From Sphingobacterium sp. BN32 (GTDB lineage: Bacteria; Bacteroidota; Bacteroidia; Sphingobacteriales; Sphingobacteriaceae): a DNA stretch of 64,000 nt. The notes beneath the pieces were generated by a model. It was not told the DNA's origin. It searched no databases and saw only the letters and a program-made list of their open reading frames with translations. Of this stretch, positions 1 to 7,334 are shown in pieces (position 1 is the first letter of the stretch; every line of letters begins with the position of its first letter). The position numbers were made by a program, and so were the translations under genes. The stretch is from the NCBI RefSeq assembly GCF_030503615.1, contig NZ_CP129963.1, forward strand, positions 2,480,001 to 2,544,000, given 5' to 3'.

Positions 1-298
1 CCAGCGTCTTCTCCTGCCCCTTGATATCACCAAACTGCTCAAAGAAATTGACCGTATCTTCAACGGTCCATTTAGAGAATACAGCATTCAAGAACTTCGG
101 ATTCTCCGAAACGAAATTATCTACAGAAGTGTAAAGGTTAGTATAGTTACATCGACCACCACCCGATATCAAAATCTTTGCGCCCGGCTTATCGTTGCGC
201 TCAATTAGCAGCGTCTTTTTGTCCAAAAGACCTGCTTGTGCAGCACACATAAGTCCGCAAGCTCCAGCTCCGATAATGATGGCGTCGTAAGAATTCAT
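1..298 (-). CDS. NAD(P)/FAD-dependent oxidoreductase, HI0933/BaiN-like (partial, N-terminal part)
   Basis: Only the first 99 codons are inside the window; the gene runs off the left edge. The start ATG (298-296) gives a protein opening with an FAD-binding Rossmann motif, IIGAGACGLMCA, followed by the family hallmark ISGGGRCNYTN at about residues 45-55. This GRCN-x-TN signature is typical of the HI0933 / BaiN family of flavoproteins, in which most members have no firmly assigned substrate. The start overlaps the TAA of the upstream Gfo/Idh gene by one base (TAATG), so the two are probably translationally coupled. The family is clear from the sequence; the reaction cannot be told. Confidence 0.85.
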   Translation of the reverse strand, partial: MNSYDAIIIGAGACGLMCAAQAGLLDKKTLLIERNDKPGAKILISGGGRCNYTNLYTSVDNFVSENPKFLNAVFSKWTVEDTVNFFEQFGDIKGQEKTL

Positions 299-1371
299 TA
301 GGATATCAATTCACCTACTAAGGAAATAACACGCTGTTCTTTCCAAGACTGCTCCGCAAGCTCTAAAATACGGATCACATCTCTTGCCTGTTCCGGAGTA
401 ATGAACAAAGCTTCTTCCCCACGGATCGCAGCAACGATATTCTGATAGAAATCTTCACCAGATCCCACTTCGCTAACGATGCGCTCATTCACATCCTTTC
501 CATTCTCTAATATCGCAAGCGTTCCTTGTATTTCCTCAGGCTCTTTCCCCCAATCGGCACGCTCATGTGGCATAACGCCCTCACGCAATAAAGCCTCCTG
601 CGGATCCACACCCCACTTCACGAAACACCCATTCGTACCATATACTGCAATACGCGCCGTCGGAAGTTTAGCCAACATCTGCCCTTTCAAAGAAACCTTC
701 GTTTCGGGAAAAGATAAGATAAACTCAAAATCATCAATAGCTTTCGCTCCATCGCGTTGTACACGAAGGTCCGCATAGATGGACAGGGGTTTGCCAAACA
801 ATTGCAAAGCCTGATCGATCAAATGCGCTCCTAAATCGTAGTGAATCCCCGAGCCCGGTAGATTCTCTTCCCGCCATGCCCCGGGGCGCAAGAAATTACG
901 GAAGCGGTCGAAACGCGCTTCATAATTTACAACGCGGCCAAGTCGTCCCGAAGCTATGACCTTTTTAACAGTCTTAAAATCCGAATGATAACGAGCATTA
1001 TGATGAACAGACAAAACAAGGCCTTTGCTCTTCGCAAGTGCGATTAGCTCATCTGCTTCGATGGAATAGTTCGTAAAAGGCTTCTCAACCACGACGTGCT
1101 TTCCAGCTTCCAAAGCCTGCTTGGCAAGACTAAAATGCACATCATTGGATGTGGCAATCACGACGATATCAACCGCCGGATCATTGATAATATCATCGGC
1201 AGACTGCACCGCAAGCGCTGCAGGATATCGCTCCGCAAGCATTTGCTGTTGCTCAGGCTTTCGTGCCGTCACCTTATATAAATTCAAATCCGCGTTCCCT
1301 TCAATAAAAGGCGCATGAAATACATGTCCCCCGATGGAGAACCCAATTAATCCAACGTTTAGTTTAGTCAT
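298..1371 (-). CDS. Gfo/Idh/MocA family oxidoreductase
   Basis: A 357-residue cytoplasmic NAD(P)-dependent oxidoreductase of the Gfo/Idh/MocA family, which usually acts on sugars, inositols or related polyols. The N terminus has a Rossmann nucleotide-binding motif (GLIGFSIGGHVFHAPF, residues 8-23) and the conserved EKPF motif near residue 98, whose lysine is catalytic in the family. The C-terminal half has the usual alpha/beta dimerisation domain (PGAWREE, SGIHYDLGAHLIDQ). There is no signal peptide, unlike the two exported family members at 20.7 and 27.2 kb. It is co-directional with argS upstream, with only two bases between them, and with the flavoprotein downstream. The closest named relatives are YdgJ/YvaA-type proteins, but the substrate is unknown. 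Confidence 0.88.
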   Translation of the reverse strand: MTKLNVGLIGFSIGGHVFHAPFIEGNADLNLYKVTARKPEQQQMLAERYPAALAVQSADDIINDPAVDIVVIATSNDVHFSLAKQALEAGKHVVVEKPFTNYSIEADELIALAKSKGLVLSVHHNARYHSDFKTVKKVIASGRLGRVVNYEARFDRFRNFLRPGAWREENLPGSGIHYDLGAHLIDQALQLFGKPLSIYADLRVQRDGAKAIDDFEFILSFPETKVSLKGQMLAKLPTARIAVYGTNGCFVKWGVDPQEALLREGVMPHERADWGKEPEEIQGTLAILENGKDVNERIVSEVGSGEDFYQNIVAAIRGEEALFITPEQARDVIRILELAEQSWKEQRVISLVGELIS

Positions 1372-1373
1372 GA

Positions 1374-3158
1374 TTACATTCTTTCAGGAACCTGGATTCC
1401 TAATAGTTTCATAGATTCCGAGATTACCTTCGCCGCAGCAGCCGATAAGTGTAAGCGGAATTGCTTCACATCTTCCTGCTCTGCCTTCAGAATATTCTCT
1501 TCGTGATAGAATTTGTTGTATAATTTCGCTAGCTCGTATGCGTAATTTGCAATCTGTGCCGGACTGAATTCCTTCGCTGCCAATGCAATAACCTCCGGAT
1601 AACCAGCAATCGCCTGTATCAAATCGCGCTCAAAAGGCGATATCGACGCAGGAACCACTTTCGCCGTCTCAGCCTGATATGCTGCTTTGCGCAATACCGA
1701 TTTAATACGTGCATGCGTATATTGAATAAACGGACCCGTATGCCCTTGAAAATCCACAGACTCATTCGGATTGAACAATAGACGCTTCTTAGGATCTACC
1801 TTCAACAAGAAATACTTCAAAGCCCCCATTCCAAGCGTATTATAAAGCGCAGCCTTTTCACCCTCTTCCAATCCTTCAGTCTTGCCTAGCTCCTCCGTGC
1901 GCTGTTGCGCCGTATCCAACATTTCCTGCATCAGATCATCCGCATCAACGACAGTCCCCTCTCTCGATTTCATTTTTCCTTGCGGAAGATCCACCATACC
2001 ATATGAAAGGTGGAATAAACCCTGTGCCCAGTCTTTACCCAACTTCTTCAAGATCGCAAATAAAACCTTGAAGTGATAGTCTTGCTCGTTGCCAACAACA
2101 TAAATAGACTCATCCATCTTGAACTCATCATATTTTAGTTGCGCTGTACCCAAGTCTTGCGTAATGTATACCGAAGTACCATCCCCACGCAATACAAGTT
2201 TCTGATCCAAGCCCTCATCAGTCAAATCGATCCATACCGAGTTATCTTCTTTTTTGAAGAATACCCCCATATCAAGACCTTCCTGAATAATATCTTTTCC
2301 TAATAAATAGGTATCTGATTCGTAGTAGAATTTATCAAAATCAACGCCCAACTGCTTGTAGGTTTTATCAAAACCTGCATATACCCAGCTGTTCATTGTT
2401 TTCCATAGTGAAATTACCTCCTCATCTCCGGCTTCCCATTGCTGCAACATCGCTTGCGCTTGTTTAATGAGTGGTGCATTTTTCTTCGCGTCATCCTCAG
2501 ATTGACCTGCCGCCTTCAGCTCTTCAATTTCCTTTTTGTATTCTTTATCAAAGATCACATAGTACTTACCCACCAAGTGGTCGCCCTTCATCCCTGTAGA
2601 CTCCGGCGTCTCACCCTCGCCAAACTTTTGCCATGCCAGCATCGACTTACAGATGTGGATACCTCTGTCGTTAACCAAATTAGCTTTGATTACATCATAT
2701 CCAGCGGCGCCAAGAATCTCGGCAACAGAATACCCTAATAAATTATTGCGGATATGTCCTAAGTGTAGGGGCTTATTTGTGTTTGGAGATGAATATTCGA
2801 CCATTACCTTCTTGCCATTCTTTGGCAACACTGCAAAACTATCAGACAAAATCGTATCGTTCAGCAAGTTCACCCAATAAGCATCGGAAAAACTTAAGTT
2901 CAAGAAGCCTTTGATGACGTTGAAAGCTGTGATATCTGAGATCTGTTGCTGTAAATACTCGCCAATTTCAGTACCTGTTACCTCAGGTGATTTTTTCGAA
3001 AAGCGAGTAACCGGGAATACAACAATTGTAATCTGTCCTTCGAACTCTTTCCTCGTCTCTTGCAAGCTAATCTGCTGAGCAGGAATTTCGGAACCATAAA
3101 GTGCACTTACTGCTTCAACTGTCTTCTCAATAAGCAGTTCTTGAATTGAATTTGCCAT
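1374..3158 (-). CDS. argS: Arginyl-tRNA synthetase
   Basis: Charges tRNA-Arg with arginine in the cytoplasm. The class I signature HIGH appears as HLGH (about residue 130, in SSPNTNKPLHLGHIRNN) and the KMSKS loop as GKMKSREGT (about residue 392). An N-terminal Arg-specific domain precedes the HIGH motif and a C-terminal DALR anticodon-binding domain contains ANYAYELAKLYNKFYHEE. I place the start at 3158 (MANSIQELL), giving 594 residues, the normal bacterial length. An in-frame ATG 57 bases upstream would add a hydrophobic, AT-rich stretch not typical of the family. It is divergent from the arginine decarboxylase gene, so two arginine-consuming enzymes share this intergenic region. Confidence 0.97.
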   Translation of the reverse strand: MANSIQELLIEKTVEAVSALYGSEIPAQQISLQETRKEFEGQITIVVFPVTRFSKKSPEVTGTEIGEYLQQQISDITAFNVIKGFLNLSFSDAYWVNLLNDTILSDSFAVLPKNGKKVMVEYSSPNTNKPLHLGHIRNNLLGYSVAEILGAAGYDVIKANLVNDRGIHICKSMLAWQKFGEGETPESTGMKGDHLVGKYYVIFDKEYKKEIEELKAAGQSEDDAKKNAPLIKQAQAMLQQWEAGDEEVISLWKTMNSWVYAGFDKTYKQLGVDFDKFYYESDTYLLGKDIIQEGLDMGVFFKKEDNSVWIDLTDEGLDQKLVLRGDGTSVYITQDLGTAQLKYDEFKMDESIYVVGNEQDYHFKVLFAILKKLGKDWAQGLFHLSYGMVDLPQGKMKSREGTVVDADDLMQEMLDTAQQRTEELGKTEGLEEGEKAALYNTLGMGALKYFLLKVDPKKRLLFNPNESVDFQGHTGPFIQYTHARIKSVLRKAAYQAETAKVVPASISPFERDLIQAIAGYPEVIALAAKEFSPAQIANYAYELAKLYNKFYHEENILKAEQEDVKQFRLHLSAAAAKVISESMKLLGIQVPERM

Positions 3159-3243
3159 GTAAATATTTCGTAATATTCTTAACGTTCTGATAATGAATTC
3201 AAAAAATAACTGCAATAATATTTATGTATTCATTATGAAAGTA

Positions 3244-3251
3244 TATCTTTG
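3244..3251 (+). promoter_or_regulatory. Bacteroidota -7 box of the arginine decarboxylase gene
   Basis: TATCTTTG matches the TAnnTTTG -7 element of the Bacteroidota primary sigma factor and lies 17 bases before the ATG at 3269. No clear TTG -33 element is visible, so the call rests on the -7 box and its position. Confidence 0.45.
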
Positions 3252-3268
3252 CCAAAAATAAGAAAATA

Positions 3269-4660
3269 ATGCAGAGCTATCAGGAATTTCTTGACTTAAG
3301 TGTTGGTTTTCCGCAAGACGGATTCGATATTATCGATGACGAATTGTACTTCCACGATTTGAATTTGATGGAAATGATAGAAACGTACGGTACGCCGCTA
3401 CGTTTTACTTATCTCCCGATTATTAGCAAAAAGATACAACAGGCCAAGATATTGTTTCAAACAGCGATGTTGAAATACAACTATCGCGGTACCTATAAGT
3501 ATTGTTATTGCACCAAGTCATCCCACTTCAAACATATTGTTGAAGAAGCCCTAAAAAACGATATTCACTTAGAAACATCGTCGGCCTTCGACATGCCTAT
3601 GATTGACGCTTTGGAGCGACAAGGTAAAGTAACCAAGGACATTACAGTAATCTGTAACGGCTTTAAAACATTCCAATACAAGCAATATATCGTCGATATG
3701 TTACATGATGGATTCCACAATATTATCCCCGTTTTGGATAATAAAGAAGAGTTCAATATGTACGATGATGAGATCGAATTATCCGAGCCTTGTAACTTAG
3801 GAATTCGTATCGCTGCAGAGGAACAACCTGACTCGCAATTCTATACTTCCCGTTTAGGAATCCGTATGGAAGACGTCATTGATTTCTACAACAGCAAGAT
3901 CTCTGAAAACCCGAATTTTAGAGTGAAATTACTTCACTTCTTCATCAATTCAGGTATCTCGGACACACCATATTACTGGAATGAGCTTGAAAAGTATGTT
4001 ACATTGTACTGTAAATTCAAAAAAATCAATCCAGAATTAGACACCTTAGATATTGGTGGCGGTATGCCTTTTAAAGACTCGCTAGTACACGACTTCGATT
4101 ACGAGTACATGGTGAATGAAATCGTGAACCGTATCAAGCAAATCTGTGCACACCACGAAGTCGTAGAACCAGATATCATTACCGAGTTTGGTAAATATAC
4201 CGTGGCTGAAGCTTCTGGAATCTTGTATAAAGTACTTGGCCGTAAACAACAGAACGACCGTGAAAAATGGTTAATGCTAGACGGTTCTTTCATCACGAAC
4301 CTTCCAGACGTTTGGGCATTGAATCAGAAATATATCCTGTTGCCAATAAACAATTGGGATTCGGAATACGAGCGCGTGAACCTTGGTGGTATTACCTGCG
4401 ATGGTCAAGACTATTACAACCAGGAAGCTCACATGAACTCAGTATTTATGCCGAAAACAAGAAAAGTGCAATACCTAGGATTCTTCCACACCGGAGCCTA
4501 CCAAGAAGTATTGAGCGGATACGGCGGTATTCACCACTGTCTGCTTCCTTCACCTAAACACGTTTTAGTACGCAGAAATCGCGACGAAACATTTAACTAT
4601 GAAGTATTTGGCGAGGAACAAAACTCGAAACAAGTCATGAAGTTATTAGGATATCAATAA
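3269..4660 (+). CDS. Arginine decarboxylase-like fold-III PLP enzyme (short form)
   Basis: A 463-residue PLP-dependent decarboxylase of the alanine racemase-like fold (Orn/DAP/Arg decarboxylase group 2). The PLP lysine is probably K83 in YCTKSSH, the position of the AVK motif in ornithine and diaminopimelate decarboxylases. A Gly-rich phosphate-binding segment DIGGGMPF lies near residue 269 and EFGKYTVAEASG near residue 310 replaces the usual EPGR loop. Bacteroidota proteins of this length are generally called arginine decarboxylase; the product would be agmatine for polyamine synthesis. It is much shorter than the roughly 630-residue SpeA of E. coli and lacks its insert domains, so the substrate is inferred. 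The last codons end in TAA that is in phase with a downstream heptamer array. Confidence 0.75.
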   Translation: MQSYQEFLDLSVGFPQDGFDIIDDELYFHDLNLMEMIETYGTPLRFTYLPIISKKIQQAKILFQTAMLKYNYRGTYKYCYCTKSSHFKHIVEEALKNDIHLETSSAFDMPMIDALERQGKVTKDITVICNGFKTFQYKQYIVDMLHDGFHNIIPVLDNKEEFNMYDDEIELSEPCNLGIRIAAEEQPDSQFYTSRLGIRMEDVIDFYNSKISENPNFRVKLLHFFINSGISDTPYYWNELEKYVTLYCKFKKINPELDTLDIGGGMPFKDSLVHDFDYEYMVNEIVNRIKQICAHHEVVEPDIITEFGKYTVAEASGILYKVLGRKQQNDREKWLMLDGSFITNLPDVWALNQKYILLPINNWDSEYERVNLGGITCDGQDYYNQEAHMNSVFMPKTRKVQYLGFFHTGAYQEVLSGYGGIHHCLLPSPKHVLVRRNRDETFNYEVFGEEQNSKQVMKLLGYQ

Positions 4661-4664
4661 GGTC

Positions 4665-4734
4665 TTAGACATAAGACATTAGATTTTAGACATAAGACTT
4701 TAGATATAAGACTTTAGATTTTAGATATAAGACC
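4665..4734. repeat. Heptamer array A (ten units)
   Basis: Ten perfectly spaced seven-base units of the form T(T/A)AGA(C/T)N run from 4665 to 4734: TTAGACA, TAAGACA, TTAGATT, TTAGACA, TAAGACT and so on. One further in-phase unit, TAAGGTC at 4658-4664, begins with the stop codon of the preceding gene. The complement of each unit contains the CTAA/CTTA core shared with the other arrays in the window. The last unit runs directly into the terminator stem. Confidence 0.9.
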
Positions 4735-4759
4735 TGCAGAAATGCAGGTCTTTTGTTTT
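4731..4759 (+). terminator. Rho-independent terminator of the arginine decarboxylase gene
   Basis: A perfect 8-bp stem GACCTGCA / TGCAGGTC closed by a GAAA tetraloop (4731-4750) is followed by TTTTGTTTT. It lies 70 bases after the stop codon because the heptamer array is placed between gene and terminator. Confidence 0.85.
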
Positions 4760-4774
4760 GTACAAGGAAAGGAA

Positions 4775-4900
4775 TTTTGTCTTGAACCAGGAAAGGAAGG
4801 ATGAAAGGATTGGCAGGATCGTGTAGAAAAACTAAATACTATGACGATGAGATGGTTCCTATTTCTCCTTAAATCCTTCCTTTCCTGGTTCAAGACAAAA
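4775..4900. repeat. Long inverted repeat with perfect 28-bp arms
   Basis: Left arm 4775-4802 and right arm 4873-4900 are exact reverse complements over 28 bases, with a 70-base spacer. The left arm contains CCAGGAAAGGAAGGAT and continues GAAAGGATTGGCAGGATCG, a phrase found again at 31.8-32.0 kb (three times) and, in the other orientation and degraded, at 18.7 kb. No coding sequence is visible inside. Confidence 0.9.
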
Positions 4901-4903
4901 GAG

Positions 4904-4975
4904 TCTAATATCTCACATCTAATATCTACAGTCTAGACAGCCCTAGGTCTAAATACTAAATACTAACTACTACTC
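4904..4975. repeat. Heptamer array B (two subtypes)
   Basis: Units of the TCTAATA type (TCTAATA, TCTCACA, TCTAATA, TCTACAG, TCTAGAC) from 4904 are followed by GCCCTAGG and then units of the CTAANTA type (CTAAATA, CTAAATA, CTAACTA, CTACTCA). The same order of subtypes, joined by CCCTAGG, recurs at 18755-18830. Confidence 0.85.
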
Positions 4976-4979
4976 ACTC

Positions 4980-5053
4980 CCCTTTCAAACCCAATGTAAA
5001 CCCAATACAAACCCCTTTCATAACCCTTCTGAAAGGGTTATGAAAGGGGTTTG
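4980..5053. repeat. C-rich element with a 21-bp perfect hairpin
   Basis: The plus strand has CCC or CCCC tracts every 7-11 bases. Positions 5008-5028 and 5033-5053 form a perfect 21-bp stem around a CTGA loop. The first part (CCCTTTCAAACCCAATGT then AAACCC) is repeated at 58054-58077, next to a second large palindrome. There is no T tract after the stem, so it is not a standard terminator. On the minus strand the GGGTTT tracts could form a quadruplex. The rest of 4661-5076 holds arrays A and B and the inverted repeat; I see no gene. Confidence 0.8.
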
Positions 5054-5076
5054 ATTAGACTGATAAAAGCTTGTAT

Positions 5077-5322
5077 TCAGAACGAGACCGGAACAATCTG
5101 AGATACGTCTGATTTGATATCCTGGGGCAGCATATTGTATATCTCCATCTTAACATGCACCTCTTCTTTTTCTTTATCCGTTATCGAAGAAAAAAACAAG
5201 ATATTGATCAAGCTTCCTCCCAACCACCGACCTTCCCGTTCCAGGTAAGTTCGATACTTTCCGTCCAATCTTTTGAAAGACTCGCGGATAATGGATGACT
5301 CCTCATGACTCATAAAATGCAT
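5077..5322 (-). CDS. Hypothetical protein, 81 residues
   Basis: A small open frame I do not recognise. The predicted product (MHFMSHEESSIIRESF...) is charged and mostly helical at its N terminus, with a hydrophobic stretch GGSLINILFF in the middle and no signal peptide. The start may be the second methionine at 5313 (MSHEES). A possible -7 box TATATTTG on the minus strand (5353-5346) sits about 24 bases upstream, which supports it being expressed. It is convergent with the arginine decarboxylase across the repeat-filled region and divergent from the metallo-beta-lactamase-fold gene. Confidence 0.5.
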   Translation of the reverse strand: MHFMSHEESSIIRESFKRLDGKYRTYLEREGRWLGGSLINILFFSSITDKEKEEVHVKMEIYNMLPQDIKSDVSQIVPVSF

Positions 5323-5525
5323 CGGATTATTGCTGTTTGTTTACGCAAATATAAATAGTGTATATTAACGGTATATTAAATATGGAGCGCGCTAATTTCC
5401 TTAAAATTAAAACCGGCGACCTATATCAGAGGGAGGCATTTTCTCAGTTGAAAGTAAAATGTTGGTGCTTATTTTATATATCAAAAAAAGAAAGCTTACA
5501 ATATCCTATCTTGCGCGGCATTAAT

Positions 5526-6641
5526 ATGAAAAAGATACTTAAATACATGCTGTACATACTTTTAACCCTTGTTATTGTGGTTGTTTTACTGATCTTTCTA
5601 CTGGGCAGATCAGACAATATCGGCGCATTAGCCTCCGGCGAGCGTCTGCAACGCATGGAATCGCTAAAGACCTTTAAAGAAGGGGTATTCGATAATATCG
5701 AATTTACCCCTGCAATCAAAGAGGGCGTATCGCAAATGACTATGCTTCGCAAATTCTTCTTTGCCAAAGACAAGCGCAATGTTCCTTCGACTCCTTTGCC
5801 GGTTATTCAAACCGATTTGAAAAATATCCCATTAGACCAGGATGTGTATGTTTGGTTTGGGCATTCCTCCTACTTCCTTCAGATCGACGGAAAACGTATC
5901 CTCGTAGACCCCGTTTTTAGCAAACATGCATCCCCGGTACCGTTTGGTGTAAAAGCATTTGACATGACGTACACCTATACAATCGAGCATATGCCGGATG
6001 TAGATGTGTTGGTGATCACTCATGATCACTTTGACCATTTAGATTATGCGACATTGAAGAAATATCAAGGCAGAGCCAAGGAGATCATCACAAGTATTGG
6101 CGTTGGAGCGCACCTGGAAAAATGGGGATATCCGACCGAAAAAATACACGAGCTTTATTGGGGGGAATCCGAAACAATAGACTCACTCACTTTTACCGCC
6201 AATGTTGCCCGACACTTCTCGGGGAGATGGTTCAAACGCAATACCAGCTTATGGTCTTCCTTCGTGTTGAAAACATCAAAATACAATATCTTTATTGGCG
6301 GAGATAGCGGTTATGGGAAACATTTTAAGGAGATTGGTGATCAGTATGGTCCCTTTGATTTTACGATTATTGAAAACGGGCAATACAATGATATGTGGCA
6401 CTATATCCACCTCATGCCGGAAGAAGCGGTAACTGCAGCGAAAGAATTGCAAACAAAAACTTTAATCCCTGTTCATAATTCTAAATTCCCGCTGGCTAAT
6501 CATGCTTGGGACGAGCCTATGATCAGAATATCGGCAGAGGCAAAGAAACAGAATCAAGAATTGATCACCCCACAGATGGGACAAGTGATCTACCTCGATA
6601 AACCCAATGAAACTCGTCCTTGGTGGGAAGAGGTGAAGTAG
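5526..6641 (+). CDS. Membrane-anchored metallo-beta-lactamase-fold hydrolase
   Basis: A 371-residue Zn-dependent hydrolase related to the NAPE-PLD/RomA-like branch (Lactamase_B_2). The metal site THDHFDHLD is near residue 164, preceded by GHSSYFLQIDGKRILVDPVF, the typical first strands of the fold; later metal ligands appear in GGDSGYGKHF and IPVHNSKF. An N-terminal transmembrane helix (LKYMLYILLTLVIVVVLLIFLL) makes it a membrane-anchored or exported enzyme. I use the ATG at 5526 because it starts directly before this helix; an upstream ATG at 5358 would add 56 residues of unlikely composition. The substrate (phospholipid or another phosphodiester or lactone) cannot be told. Confidence 0.85.
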   Translation: MKKILKYMLYILLTLVIVVVLLIFLLGRSDNIGALASGERLQRMESLKTFKEGVFDNIEFTPAIKEGVSQMTMLRKFFFAKDKRNVPSTPLPVIQTDLKNIPLDQDVYVWFGHSSYFLQIDGKRILVDPVFSKHASPVPFGVKAFDMTYTYTIEHMPDVDVLVITHDHFDHLDYATLKKYQGRAKEIITSIGVGAHLEKWGYPTEKIHELYWGESETIDSLTFTANVARHFSGRWFKRNTSLWSSFVLKTSKYNIFIGGDSGYGKHFKEIGDQYGPFDFTIIENGQYNDMWHYIHLMPEEAVTAAKELQTKTLIPVHNSKFPLANHAWDEPMIRISAEAKKQNQELITPQMGQVIYLDKPNETRPWWEEVK

Positions 6642-6652
6642 CAAATAGACAT

Positions 6653-6684
6653 AAAAAGAGCAGCCAGGAAGGGCTGCTCTTTTT
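6653..6684. terminator. Bidirectional terminator
   Basis: AAAAAGAGCAGCC / GGCTGCTCTTTTT stem (6653-6684) with an AGGAAG loop, A tract on one side and T tract on the other. It sits between the hydrolase gene and the convergent lipoprotein gene. Confidence 0.88.
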
Positions 6685-6758
6685 ATGTTTTCGATATGTT
6701 AATCAAGCGTTCTGTATACTTACTTATAGATAAGGAAAGACCGCGATAAACTCGTTTT

Positions 6759-7220
6759 CTATTTTTTCTCCAACAACATGCCGTGGTCGAATTTCAACTT
6801 ACTGGTATCCAAGAAACGAAAACCACCGTCACGCTCTTCGACCTCACCATAACCTTCCAATAAGCCCTCCTTCGTCACATTAAAAATCATGTCGCGAACT
6901 GAGCCTACGCCTTCAGACATAAAGTAGTATTCTCCAATCAATTGTCCGCCTTTCACATGCCCTTTGAAATCGCCCACATTGCGATCTTTCTCGCCCAATG
7001 CATACAGCAATTTGCCAAATACAGAGTCTTGTTGTGCGTTAAGTTCTAATCGAATCGTATCACCCTTACCGATATATTCATAGGTTCCCGGAAGTGTGTC
7101 ATTATCCACCTCTTTTACTGTGGCTGTATTATTATTTTGTGTTTGATTTCCCGAATTACAAGCTTGTACGGCTAACAACAACAAAGACAAGGAAAGACAA
7201 GCTTTGAATTTTCTTTTCAT
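6759..7220 (-). CDS. Hypothetical lipoprotein, 153 residues
   Basis: The product begins MKRKFKACLSLSLLLLAVQAC, a signal peptide with a lipobox (AVQAC), followed by a low-complexity Asn/Thr linker. The mature part (TYEYIGKGDTIRLELNAQQDSVFGKLLYALGEKDRNVGDFKGHVKGG...) resembles small beta-rich lipoproteins common in Sphingobacteriaceae that have no assigned role. The start at 7220 is chosen because it opens the signal peptide; the frame extends 21 codons further upstream without sense. It is probably in the periplasm, anchored to a membrane. Confidence 0.75.
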   Translation of the reverse strand: MKRKFKACLSLSLLLLAVQACNSGNQTQNNNTATVKEVDNDTLPGTYEYIGKGDTIRLELNAQQDSVFGKLLYALGEKDRNVGDFKGHVKGGQLIGEYYFMSEGVGSVRDMIFNVTKEGLLEGYGEVEERDGGFRFLDTSKLKFDHGMLLEKK

Positions 7221-7334
7221 AAAATTTCTTTTAATATTAATAACGGTGACAGTGTACGTAATGTTACCGTCAAAACTAATCAATTAAAATGTTTGTAAGC
7301 CATTAGCTATGTTAATTTGTTGTAACTTTATGCT

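Noticed and set aside
5008..5053. Rho-independent terminator from the 21-bp hairpin
   Set aside because: No T tract follows on either strand, and the gene upstream already has a terminator at 4731-4759.
4661..5076. Small RNA gene in the repeat-rich space
   Set aside because: Hairpins are present, but no promoter box was seen and the sequence is explained by repeat modules shared with other sites.
5358..5525. N-terminal extension of the metallo-beta-lactamase-fold protein
   Set aside because: It would place 56 atypical residues before the membrane anchor; ATG 5526 starts directly at the anchor.
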